A model generated the notes under the pieces. The model searched no databases. It was not told where the DNA came from and saw only the letters and a list, made by a program, of their open reading frames with translations. A program made the position numbers and the translations under genes. Below, piece after piece: positions 53,814 to 61,232 of a stretch of 64,000 nucleotides of DNA. How positions within the stretch are numbered: position 1 is the first letter of the stretch; each line of letters starts with the position of its first letter. The DNA lies in NCBI GenBank assembly GCA_963705885.1, contig OY970120.1, positions 1,302,001 to 1,366,000 of the forward strand. Direction: 5' to 3'. The stretch comes from MFD01275-c22 sp963705885. Lineage in GTDB: Bacteria; Actinomycetota; Actinomycetes; JACCUZ01.

Positions 53814-54802
53814 CGAGTGCGGGGCTGGCCGGGCTGAGCAACGACCTGCTCTACTCCGCGATGGTGGTCTACGCGATCGCGATGGTGTCCTTCGCCGCCG
53901 AGCTGGCCTTCTGGGGCCGCCGGTCGTCCCCCGTGACGGTCCGGGCCGACGAGCGCGAAATGGCGACGGTGGGTGCCGGCACGGCCATCGGTGCGCCCTA
54001 CGCCGAGCAGGTCGACGCCCCGGGCGACCATGACCGCTCCGCCCGCTCGCACCGGCTCGGCCGGGCCGCCGTGTCGCTGACCGTGCTCGCGTTCGCGCTG
54101 CACCTCGGCTCGGTCGTCGCCCGCGGGGTGTCGGCCGAGCGCGCGCCGTGGGGCAACATGTTCGAGTTCTCGGTCACCGGAGCGCTGGCCGTGACGGGCG
54201 CGTTCCTCGTGATGCTGACGCGGCGCGACGTGCGCTACCTCGGGACGTTCGTCGTGCTCCCGGTGCTGCTGACGCTCGGCCTCGCGGTCGCCGTGCTCTA
54301 CACCGAGTCGGCGCAGCTGGTGCCGGCGCTGAAGTCGGTGTGGCTGGTCATCCACGTCTCGGCGGCGATCATCGCCTCGGGCATCCTGACGGTCGCGTTC
54401 GCGCAGACGGTGTGCTTCCTCGTGCAGGACCGGTTCGAGCGCCGGGCGCCCGAGGCCCGCCGCCGGTCGTTCATGGACCGGCTGCCGAGCGCGGCCGCCC
54501 TCGACCGGTCGGCCTACCGGATGCACGCGTTCGCCTACCCGATCTGGACCTTCGCCGTCATCGCCGGCGCGATCTGGGCGGAGAACGCGTGGGGCCGCTA
54601 CTGGGGGTGGGACCCCAAGGAGGTGTGGGCCTTCATCACGTGGATGGTCTACACGGCCTACCTGCACGCGCGCGCGACGGCGGGCTGGAAGGGTCGCCGC
54701 GCGGCCTACGTCGCGATGCTCGGCTACGCGACCTTCCTGTTCAACTACCTCGTCGTGAACATCTGGCTGGTCGGCTTCCACTCCTACGCCGGCGTCGGCT
54801 GA
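53810..54802 (+). CDS. ccsB: Cytochrome c biogenesis protein CcsB/ResC (CcsA family)
   Basis: The 330-residue membrane protein carries the haem-binding WWD-type motif WGRYWGWDPKEVWAFITWMV and flanking conserved His in VIHVSAAI and YRMHAFAYPIWT. It exports haem and, with ResB, attaches it to apocytochrome c. It starts with GTG four bases inside resB and ends the long rex-hem-ccs run of overlapping genes. Confidence 0.96.
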   Translation: MTSAGLAGLSNDLLYSAMVVYAIAMVSFAAELAFWGRRSSPVTVRADEREMATVGAGTAIGAPYAEQVDAPGDHDRSARSHRLGRAAVSLTVLAFALHLGSVVARGVSAERAPWGNMFEFSVTGALAVTGAFLVMLTRRDVRYLGTFVVLPVLLTLGLAVAVLYTESAQLVPALKSVWLVIHVSAAIIASGILTVAFAQTVCFLVQDRFERRAPEARRRSFMDRLPSAAALDRSAYRMHAFAYPIWTFAVIAGAIWAENAWGRYWGWDPKEVWAFITWMVYTAYLHARATAGWKGRRAAYVAMLGYATFLFNYLVVNIWLVGFHSYAGVG

Positions 54803-54833
54803 GCGTCCCGCTCCCCGGCGTTGGTACGGCGGA

Positions 54834-55292
54834 TCAGCGGCTGGCCAGCGGCGGGTCGTCGGGGCCGTCGTCGCCGTCGCCCGGGTCGCCGCCGCCGAGG
54901 TCGCGCTCGAACTCCTCCAGCTCGGCCCCGAGGTCCTCGGGCGAGGAGGGAGCGGGTGGCGTGGCCGGCGTGGCCGGGGGCGTCGGCGGGCGCCCCGGCG
55001 GCCTGCGGCGCAGCCCGCGCAGGAAGTCGACGTCGTCGTCGGGCGGGACCTGCCGGCCGCCGCGAGGGCCCAGCGTCCCCGGCTCGGGCGGGAGCAGGCG
55101 GGACAGCAGCCGGCCGCTGCGCTTCCCGGCCAGGATCCAGGCCAGCGGTCCGACCACGGCGACGAGCACGATGAGCGCGCCCCAGGCGATCTTGGGCAGA
55201 CCCTGGACGTCGCTGTCGTCGGTCTGGACCAGGTCGACGAGCGCGTAGATCGCCAGGGCGAGCGGCAGCAGGATGATCAGGACTCTGAGCAT
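54834..55292 (-). CDS. PLDc_N-domain small membrane protein
   Basis: The 152-residue protein has two N-terminal helices (LRVLIILLPLALAIYALVDL and IAWGALIVLVAVVGPLAWIL) with the DLVQTDDSDVQGLPKIAW linker of the PLDc_N (cardiolipin synthase N-terminal-like) family. A long Pro/Asp-rich cytoplasmic tail follows. No phospholipase domain is present. Its role is unknown, but a gene like this follows ccsB in other actinomycetes. Confidence 0.85.
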   Translation of the reverse strand: MLRVLIILLPLALAIYALVDLVQTDDSDVQGLPKIAWGALIVLVAVVGPLAWILAGKRSGRLLSRLLPPEPGTLGPRGGRQVPPDDDVDFLRGLRRRPPGRPPTPPATPATPPAPSSPEDLGAELEEFERDLGGGDPGDGDDGPDDPPLASR

Positions 55293-55364
55293 GTCGTGGG
55301 CAGCGCCTCCTCACCCCAGCGTACGTGCCCGCCGACGGGCCTGCCGGAGCGCGGTGCGCGGCCG

Positions 55365-56159
55365 TCACACCGGCTCGGGCGCAGGCTCCGGGGTCGCCTC
55401 CGCCGCGGGCTCGCCGACCGGCTCGGGCTCGCCCGCCGAGACGTCCGCGTCGCGCTCGATCGTCTGCAGCCCGCCCAGCTCGGAGCGCAGCAGCGCCTCG
55501 AGCTCGTCGAGCAGCGCGGTCGCGTCCGGCTCGTCGGCGACCGTCCGCAGCCCGCTCGGCGCGACCCCCGGGTCGCCGGCCGGGACCGCGCTGCGCATCG
55601 CCGCCGCCTGCTCCGCCACCCAGCGCTCCAGCTCGTCGTGGGCCGCGCGCGTCAGCCGCTCACGCCGACCGCCCACGACGACGATCTGGAAGGCGGCGGC
55701 CGAGGTCAGGCAGCTCTCACACGCCGCGTTCACCGCGAGGGCGCGGTTGTTCGCGCGGACGGTGTACGGCGAGCGCAGGATCACGACCTGCACCGAGAGC
55801 GCGGTGGCCCGGCAGCCGACGCACTGCGACCACGCCACACCGACGTTGTCGAGGGTCGCCTCGGTCGGCCGGTCGAGGTGCACGACGTGCAGCGCGCTGG
55901 AGTCGGCGGTGCAGCCGTCGCAGGTCGCGGACGCAGATGCGGTCGTGTCGACCTCCGCGGCGCGCCGCCACGAGCGGTCGTCCTCGTGGGCGTCCTGCAC
56001 GACGTTCGGCGACTCCGGCCCGGTGAGTGCCGCCGCGGCGAGGTCCAACGGCTCGCGGAACTGGTGTCGCGACCACCACGCCGGCGACACCTGCACGACG
56101 CTCGCCGCGAGGCCGAGGGCGAGGACGGCGCCACCGACCCGTACGCGCGCGCGGCTCAT
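55365..56159 (-). CDS. Membrane-anchored or secreted protein with three CxxC repeats
   Basis: The 264-residue protein begins with one hydrophobic segment (GGAVLALGLAASVVQVS) and is probably exported or anchored. Three repeat units follow with CDGC (80-83), CVGC (113-116) and CESC (147-150), spaced 33 and 34 residues apart; each is followed 11 residues after its first Cys by Gln or His in a hydrophobic strand. A helix-rich acidic tail ends EATPEPAPEPV. Unit 3 aligns gap-free with both small peptides upstream in the operon. It overlaps the protease/ATPase gene by ATGA. No known family was recognised; redox, metal binding or self-assembly are possible. Confidence 0.75.
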   Translation of the reverse strand: MSRARVRVGGAVLALGLAASVVQVSPAWWSRHQFREPLDLAAAALTGPESPNVVQDAHEDDRSWRRAAEVDTTASASATCDGCTADSSALHVVHLDRPTEATLDNVGVAWSQCVGCRATALSVQVVILRSPYTVRANNRALAVNAACESCLTSAAAFQIVVVGGRRERLTRAAHDELERWVAEQAAAMRSAVPAGDPGVAPSGLRTVADEPDATALLDELEALLRSELGGLQTIERDADVSAGEPEPVGEPAAEATPEPAPEPV

Positions 56160-58426
56160 CGCCGTGCCCCGTCGACGAGGAAGTTGTCCGCGACCGCTGC
56201 TGCCATCTCCACCAGGCTCTCTCTCGTCTCGCGACGCAGCGAGGACAGCCGCGTCTGTGCCCCTGTCTCCAGGGCCGGGTCCCAGGGAACGGTGACCACG
56301 CGCGCGCACCGGCGCGCGAAGTGCTTGACCATCGGGTCCAGCGGCACGCCGACACCGCGGCGCACGCCGTTGATGACGACGATCGCCCGCGCGACGAGCT
56401 CGGCGTGGTCGTGCTCGTCGAGCCAGTCCAGGGTCAGCGCGGCTGCGCGCCCGCCGTCCAGCCCGGGCCGCAGGACGAGCACCAGCTCGTCGGCCTCGGC
56501 CAGCAGGCCCTGGTTGGCGCTGTCGAGGATGCCGGTCCCGGTGTCGAGCAGGATGAGGTTGTAGAAGCGGTCGAGCAGCGCGATCAGCCGGTGGTACTCG
56601 TACTGCGTGAGCGCCATGCCGATGCGCGGGTCGTCGTCGGAGCCCACGACCTCCAGACGCGACTCCGGCGCCTGTGATACGTACGACCGGAGCTGGGCGT
56701 AGGTCTCGATCGAGTCGACCTCCCGCAGGATGTCGGTGATGGTGCGGCTGTTCGGCGGCGCCACCCGGTGCGCGAGGTTGCCGGCATCGGGGTTGGCGTC
56801 GACGGCGACGACGCGGTCGCCGCGCAGCGACGAGAAGGTGCTGCCCAGCGCGAGCGTCATCGTGGTCTTGCCGACCCCGCCCTTCCTGCTCATCACGACG
56901 ACCCGGCGGGACCCGTCGATCGGGGCGCACAGCCGCGCCTCCAGCTCGGCGCGACGCTGCTCCGCCGAGCCGGGCCGCGGGTGCACGGTGCCGGCGGTCG
57001 CCCGGTGCACCGTGCGCTGCCAGCCCCGGCTCGGCACGGCAGGTCGCGGCACGAGCATGTCGGCGTCGTTGAACGCGGCCGCCGTCAGCGGCATCGGGCG
57101 CAGCTGGGCGGGGATGCGAGGCTCGTCGGGCTGGGCGGCCGACACGACCGCCAGCCGCTGCAGCGCACGGCCCAGGATCGCTGCCAGTCGCCAGAGGAGC
57201 ACGGCGACACCCAGGAGGGGCAGCGCCAGCAGCGCGACGGACAGCGAGGAGAGGATGACCACGGTCACCTCGCCGGCGTCCCAGGCACGGCCGATCTGGT
57301 CGGTCTGGACCCCGATCGCGTCCCAGGTCCGGTCGACGATGAGTGGCAGGTTCCAGAGCAGCCAGCCGAAGCCGAACGTCAGCAGCGGCACGACGACGAG
57401 CACCCAGCCGACGACGAGCCGGCGGGCGTACGGCCGCAGCTCGGCGACCCGCGGGTCGGTCGGACGGCCGGGCAGCATGCTGCGCAGCACCGGGCGCACG
57501 CGGGCGAACAGGTCGGGCACGCCCGCCAGGTCGGCGAGGATGTAGTAGCCGTCGAACCGCACGGCCGGCACGAGCTGCTGCACCATCTCGAGGTGCATGA
57601 TCAGCACGACGAGGAGGAACAGGCCGTTGCCGGTCGCGAGGTAGATCGCGCCCGACGTCAGCAGGCACAGCACGTTGAAGTACAGCCCGCCGAGGTCGGT
57701 GCGGACCCGGCCGGCCCGGCTGAGCCGGTAGGAGTCGGTGACGTCGGTGTAGAACGCCGGGAAGACGAGGTAGACGCCGAACCCGATCTCGCCCGGCTGG
57801 GCGCCGCCGTAGCGGCAGGCTGCCGCGTGCCCGGTCTCGTGGGCCAGCGAACCCAGCGTGAGCAGGCAGAACAGCGCGAGCAGCAACGGCGGCGTGGCCA
57901 GCACCTGACCGAGCGCGCCGACCAGGCTGCCCTCGGTCAGGAGCCGCACGTCGAGCAGGACGACCCCGACCAGTGCCGCCACGACGACCGGCGGGAAGAA
58001 CAGCGGTGCCAGCACCCGCGCCATCACGCGGACGACGTTCGCCGGCACCAGCGTGCCCTTCAGGGCCAGCGAGAGGAGCGGCCGCGCCCGGGGGTGCACC
58101 TCCGGCTCGCCGGCGTCCGCGCCCTCCACGAGCCCGAGCGGCGCCAGGCGGCTCTCGACGAGGTGCGTGAGCCCCTCGGTCGTCAGCGTCCGCCCGTAGG
58201 CGCCGCTGACCGCGTCCGCAACCTGCTCCCGGGTGCGCATCGGGTCGACGGCCGACACCACGAGGTGCAGCAGCTCGGAGACCTGCACGACCTGGCCGTC
58301 GCTCCGCCGCAGGAGGTAGGTGGGTTCACGGATGCCGGAACCCTGAACCTGTCCGAGCACCTGCAGGCCGTGCGGCAGCCGCCATCGGTCGTGCAGTGCG
58401 GTGTCATCTTGCTGGTCAACGGTCAT
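56156..58426 (-). CDS. PqqD-like / M50 metalloprotease / ParA-type ATPase fusion
   Basis: This 756-residue protein joins three parts. Residues 1-105 resemble a PqqD-type winged helix (RiPP leader-recognition element). Residues 125-430 form a multi-pass membrane M50 peptidase with HETGH at 196-200 and a second metal motif VPAVRFDGYYILADL (Asp 292). Residues 505-756 are a MinD/ParA-type ATPase with SRKGGVGKTTMTLAL and NLILLDTGTGIL. The gene follows the two small peptide genes and overlaps the CxxC-repeat gene. It probably recognises the peptides' shared leader and cleaves or exports them; the role of the ATPase is unknown. The combination is unusual. Confidence 0.82.
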   Translation of the reverse strand: MTVDQQDDTALHDRWRLPHGLQVLGQVQGSGIREPTYLLRRSDGQVVQVSELLHLVVSAVDPMRTREQVADAVSGAYGRTLTTEGLTHLVESRLAPLGLVEGADAGEPEVHPRARPLLSLALKGTLVPANVVRVMARVLAPLFFPPVVVAALVGVVLLDVRLLTEGSLVGALGQVLATPPLLLALFCLLTLGSLAHETGHAAACRYGGAQPGEIGFGVYLVFPAFYTDVTDSYRLSRAGRVRTDLGGLYFNVLCLLTSGAIYLATGNGLFLLVVLIMHLEMVQQLVPAVRFDGYYILADLAGVPDLFARVRPVLRSMLPGRPTDPRVAELRPYARRLVVGWVLVVVPLLTFGFGWLLWNLPLIVDRTWDAIGVQTDQIGRAWDAGEVTVVILSSLSVALLALPLLGVAVLLWRLAAILGRALQRLAVVSAAQPDEPRIPAQLRPMPLTAAAFNDADMLVPRPAVPSRGWQRTVHRATAGTVHPRPGSAEQRRAELEARLCAPIDGSRRVVVMSRKGGVGKTTMTLALGSTFSSLRGDRVVAVDANPDAGNLAHRVAPPNSRTITDILREVDSIETYAQLRSYVSQAPESRLEVVGSDDDPRIGMALTQYEYHRLIALLDRFYNLILLDTGTGILDSANQGLLAEADELVLVLRPGLDGGRAAALTLDWLDEHDHAELVARAIVVINGVRRGVGVPLDPMVKHFARRCARVVTVPWDPALETGAQTRLSSLRRETRESLVEMAAAVADNFLVDGARR

Positions 58427-58464
58427 CGTGCGTCATCGCCCTGGTTGCCCTGGATGCTCTGGGG

Positions 58465-58504
58465 ATGGCGGCGGGCGCGCCCAGAGCTGCGCACCCGCCG
58501 CCAT
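58465..58504 (-). terminator. Hairpin between the peptide gene and the protease/ATPase gene
   Basis: ATGGCGGCGGG (58465-58475) pairs perfectly over 11 bases with CCCGCCGCCAT (58494-58504). It may reduce read-through from the peptide genes into the large gene and stabilise the peptide mRNA. Confidence 0.5.
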
Positions 58505-58518
58505 GACTCAGGCGGCGC

Positions 58519-58722
58519 CTACTGCGTCGCGGTGATGTACTGCAGTGCCAGCGCGTTCGCGCTCGCGTTGATGCTCGCGGCGTTGACTGCGATGGCGATG
58601 TTGAGGCCCACGATGTTCACGACGTTCGTGCACGCGAAGTAGCAGAGCGTCTCTCGACGCGGGAGCAGCTGCGCGGTCTGGACGTCGAGCTCGTCGGAGC
58701 GCACCACAGGAGCACTTCGCAT
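58519..58722 (-). CDS. Small peptide 1 (precursor-like, paralogue of peptide 2)
   Basis: The 67-residue product starts MRSAPVVRSDELDVQTAQLL, then PRRETLCYFACTNVV, and ends with an Ala/Asn/Ile-rich strand-like tail containing NAASINASANALALQ. The ELDVQTAQLLPRRETL part matches peptide 2's TDLDLQQVELLPARETL, as a shared leader would. The tail aligns gap-free with peptide 2 and with repeat 3 of the CxxC protein. Two Cys (CYFAC) are unique to this peptide. GAAGGGG lies upstream of the ATG. No known RiPP class was recognised. Confidence 0.75.
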   Translation of the reverse strand: MRSAPVVRSDELDVQTAQLLPRRETLCYFACTNVVNIVGLNIAIAVNAASINASANALALQYITATQ

Positions 58723-58740
58723 CGAGGTTCACCCCTTCCC

Positions 58741-58790
58741 GGCCCGTTGTCCGCGGGCCGTCGGCGTGGCCTCCGGAGGAGGCCACGCCG
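58741..58790 (-). terminator. Tandem hairpins between the two peptide genes
   Basis: A 12-base perfect stem (58762-58773 with 58779-58790, five-base loop) is followed by a six-base stem (GGCCCG/CGGGCC, 58741-58759). Between two co-directional small genes this looks like an attenuator or mRNA-stability element. Confidence 0.55.
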
Positions 58791-58798
58791 TTGCCGGA

Positions 58799-58993
58799 TC
58801 AGCCCTGCCCGACGACGATCGTCTGCACCGCCGCGCTGTTCGCCTGCGACCAGAGGGTGGCCGCGTTCAGTGCCAGCGATGAGTTGGTGGCGTAGATGTT
58901 CGCGACGTTGTAGTTGAAGAACAACGTCTCCCTCGCCGGAAGCAGTTCGACCTGCTGGAGGTCGAGGTCTGTCAGAGTGAGTTCCTTGCGCAT
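58799..58993 (-). CDS. Small peptide 2 (precursor-like, first gene of the operon)
   Basis: The 64-residue product starts MRKELTLTDLDLQQVELLPA, continues RETLFFNYNVANIY and ends with NAATLWSQANSAAVQTIVV plus GQG. It shares the leader-like LDxQxxxLLPxRETL and the NAA...Q tail with peptide 1, and lacks Cys. ATG 58993 was chosen because GGGGAGG lies eight bases before it; GTG 59002 would overlap that site. It is the first gene downstream of the 11-bp repeat array. Confidence 0.75.
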   Translation of the reverse strand: MRKELTLTDLDLQQVELLPARETLFFNYNVANIYATNSSLALNAATLWSQANSAAVQTIVVGQG

Positions 58994-59002
58994 GGTGGTC
59001 AC

Positions 59003-59221
59003 CTCCCCTGAGTGCGCGCCATCGTGATGGGAACGGCCTCACTCAACGCACCAGGCGTGATCCCGCCGTGACAGCAACGTGGCAGCAACGTGGCAGGAAC
59101 GTTGCCAGGGCGTGGCAGGTTGCGGGCCGCACCTTCCCGCGCCGCGGCCCTCGGGCAACACTGCACTCTGACGCACGCGTCGCGGCAGCGAGGGCGACGG
59201 TGACGTCGATCCGGAGGCACC
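59003..59221. other. Divergent promoter region of the peptide cassette
   Basis: These 219 bases separate the peptide operon (minus) from the 72-residue protein gene (plus). They contain the five-unit 11-bp repeat array. No clear -10 hexamer stands out on either strand. Confidence 0.6.
59068..59122. promoter_or_regulatory. Array of five 11-bp direct repeats, probable SARP operator
   Basis: GTGACAG (59068), GTGGCAG (59079), GTGGCAG (59090), GTTGCCA (59101) and GTGGCAG (59112) start at exact 11-bp intervals, with CAAC, CAAC, GAAC, GGGC and GTTG between them. SARP regulators bind heptamers spaced one helical turn (11 bp), and a SARP gene lies 414 bases away. It most likely controls the peptide operon and perhaps the 59222 gene. 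Confidence 0.75.
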
Positions 59222-59440
59222 GTGGAGCCCGCCACCAATGCACCAGCCGCCGAGGCGCGCGGCGTCCTCGTCATCAGCGCGTGGACCCCGGGGGTTGCCG
59301 GCGAGATGCTCGCGCGCGTCACGATGAGCGGTCCGGGCACCGTGCCGGTGGTGCAGGTCGTGCGCGGTCAGGCCGCGCTGCAGCGGCTCGTCACGCAGTG
59401 GATCGACGCTCGGGCGTCGTCACGGAGCGAGATCCTTTAA
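59222..59440 (+). CDS. 72-residue protein of unknown function in the peptide cassette
   Basis: GTG 59222 follows CGGAGG by four bases, a strong ribosome-binding site. The product has a compact hydrophobic core (ARGVLVISAWTPGVAGEML, VPVVQVVRGQAALQRLVTQW) and no Cys, signal peptide or membrane helix. I do not recognise a family. It lies between the repeat array and the SARP gene in the same direction, so it may be co-transcribed with that regulator or act as its modulator. Confidence 0.6.
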   Translation: MEPATNAPAAEARGVLVISAWTPGVAGEMLARVTMSGPGTVPVVQVVRGQAALQRLVTQWIDARASSRSEIL

Positions 59441-59535
59441 CGACCCGTTGCCTTCCAAGTCCTTGACGCGAGTGATCGAACGCGCGGACGTTGACTACAG
59501 GGTGTGACTCTCTGTGTCTCGCTGAGGGGGCTCAG

Positions 59536-60321
59536 ATGCTGCGAGCGGATGCACCGGCGGAGCGCGACGGGCTGAGGCTCACGCTCTGTGGATGCTGGGA
59601 CCTGCGCGTCCAGGGCCGTCCCGTCGAGCTCGGCGGTCGCGAGCAGCGCGTGGTCGCCCTCCTCGCCCTGCGTGGCCGCAAGCCGCGTTCGCAGATCGCG
59701 GGGACGCTCTGGCCCGACACCACCGACGACCGGGCCCTGACGAGCCTGCGCGCTGCCGTGCTGCGCGTGAAGCGGGCGGCTCCCGGCCTGGTCGAGGTCC
59801 GGCGCACGACGCTCGCCCTCTCGCCCGACGTGCACCTCGACGTGGCGGACCTGCACCGGTACGCCGCCCGCGTCGGCGACGAGCAGGCGCTGGACGCCCC
59901 GCGGGCCATGGCCGTGCTCCGGCAGGCAGACCTTCTGCCCGGGTGGTACGAGGACTGGGTGCTCTTCGAGCGCGAACGCCTCCAGCAGGTGCGCCTGGAC
60001 GCGCTGGAGTCCTTGGCCCGCCGCGAGATCGCCGGGGGCAACGCGGCGCACGCGCTCGCCGCGGCCCGCGAGGCCATCGCGATCGAGCCGCTGCTCGAGA
60101 GTGCGCACGCGGTCGCGATCCAGGCGCACCTGCTGGGCGGCAACCGCTCGGCCGCCGTGCGCGAGTACCAGGTCTACCGGCGCCGCCTCCGGCAGGTCCT
60201 CGGGATCGAGCCGTCGCCCGAGCTGGGCGACCTCCTGGCCCGGCCCCTCATCCCGCGTCAGGCGACGGCGAGCATCGACCTGGAGGCGCGGGCACGCCGC
60301 GACCTCCTCGCCGGCACCTGA
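59536..60321 (+). CDS. SARP-family transcriptional regulator (compact, wHTH-BTAD)
   Basis: The 261-residue protein has an OmpR-type winged helix (RLTLCGCWDLRVQGRPVELG, REQRVVALLALRGRKPRSQI, LRAAVLRVKRAAPG) and a bacterial transcriptional activation domain (LHRYAARVGDEQ, EDWVLFERERLQQVRLDALE, LLGGNRSAAVREYQVYRRRL). There is no ATPase. I chose ATG 59536 with GAGGGGG five bases before it; a start at 59491 lacks a good site. It very likely binds the 11-bp repeats at 59068-59122 and activates the peptide operon. Confidence 0.88.
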   Translation: MLRADAPAERDGLRLTLCGCWDLRVQGRPVELGGREQRVVALLALRGRKPRSQIAGTLWPDTTDDRALTSLRAAVLRVKRAAPGLVEVRRTTLALSPDVHLDVADLHRYAARVGDEQALDAPRAMAVLRQADLLPGWYEDWVLFERERLQQVRLDALESLARREIAGGNAAHALAAAREAIAIEPLLESAHAVAIQAHLLGGNRSAAVREYQVYRRRLRQVLGIEPSPELGDLLARPLIPRQATASIDLEARARRDLLAGT

Positions 60322-60342
60322 GCCGTCGCGACGACGTCGTCC

Positions 60343-61212
60343 TCAGGCCAGGGCCAGCGCCGCCCCGAGAACCAGGCCGTAGGCCAGCAGCGTGAGCCCG
60401 GTCGCCTTGAGCACTCCCACCAGCGCGAGCCCGGAGCCGCCCGAGAGCACGACGCGCACCGGTCCCGCGGCGCCCGCGGCGGTCACGAGGGTCGCCAGGA
60501 CCCACGGCTCGCCGAACGCCGCGGCCGGCACGACCGCGTAGGCGAGACCCACCAGGCCGACGTACAGCCGCCGGGTCCCGGTGTCGCCGAGCCGGACCGC
60601 GAGCGTGCGCTTGCCGGCCGCCTCGTCCGTGGCCCGGTCGCGCAGGTTGTTGGCCACGAGGATCGCGCTGGCCAGCGCCCCGCAGCCGGTCCCGGCGAGG
60701 ACGGAGGCGGCGGTGACCTCGCCCGCCTGGACGTAGGTCGTGCCCGCGGTCGCCACGAGGCCGAAGAACACGAAGACGGACACCTCGCCGAGGCCGCGGT
60801 AGCCGTAGGGCGACCGCCCGCCGGTGTAGTACCAGGCGGCGACCAGGCACGCGACGCCGACCAGCACGAGCCACCACGTCGTCGTCGCCGCGAGGGCGAG
60901 TCCCGCGAGTCCGGCGGCCGCGAACGCGAGCACGGCCGCGAGCCGGACCGCCCGGGGCGAGGCGACGCCCGACCCGACCAGGCGCAGGGGACCCACCCGG
61001 TCGGCGTCGGTGCCCCGCACCCCGTCGCTGTAGTCGTTGGCGTAGTTGACGCCCACCTGCAGCGCCAGCGCGACCAGCAGCGCCAGCAGCGCCCGGCCCG
61101 GGGCGAAGCCGTCGACCGCTGCTGCCGCCCCGGTGCCCGCGGCCACGGGCGCGACCGCGGCGGGAAGCGTGCGCGGCCGGGCGCCCTGCACCCAGTCGGT
61201 GGCCGTGGCCAT
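60343..61212 (-). CDS. menA: 1,4-dihydroxy-2-naphthoate polyprenyltransferase
   Basis: MenA attaches a polyprenyl chain to dihydroxynaphthoate, giving demethylmenaquinone in the membrane. The 289-residue protein has about eight helices with the diphosphate-binding motifs VNYANDYSDGVRG and VANNLRDRATDEAAGKRTLA, and PLRLVGSG between them. ATG 61212 fits the usual MATATDWVQGARPRTLPAAV start. It is 22 bases from the convergent SARP stop and lies downstream of the Rieske gene. Confidence 0.95.
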   Translation of the reverse strand: MATATDWVQGARPRTLPAAVAPVAAGTGAAAAVDGFAPGRALLALLVALALQVGVNYANDYSDGVRGTDADRVGPLRLVGSGVASPRAVRLAAVLAFAAAGLAGLALAATTTWWLVLVGVACLVAAWYYTGGRSPYGYRGLGEVSVFVFFGLVATAGTTYVQAGEVTAASVLAGTGCGALASAILVANNLRDRATDEAAGKRTLAVRLGDTGTRRLYVGLVGLAYAVVPAAAFGEPWVLATLVTAAGAAGPVRVVLSGGSGLALVGVLKATGLTLLAYGLVLGAALALA

Positions 61213-61232
61213 CGCGCGTGGGCCTGCCCGGC

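Noticed and set aside
56768..58642. 624-codon plus-strand frame over the M50/ParA fusion
   Set aside because: The minus strand has intact protease and ATPase motifs; the plus frame has none.
58519..58993. Lasso peptide, lanthipeptide or chaplin precursors
   Set aside because: No cyclase, lanthionine synthetase, radical-SAM or transglutaminase-like gene lies nearby, and the peptides lack chaplin or lanthipeptide Cys/Ser patterns.
60330..60341. GACGACGTCGTC palindrome between the SARP and menA
   Set aside because: It is only 12 bases without a loop and could be chance in GC-rich DNA; too weak to call a terminator.
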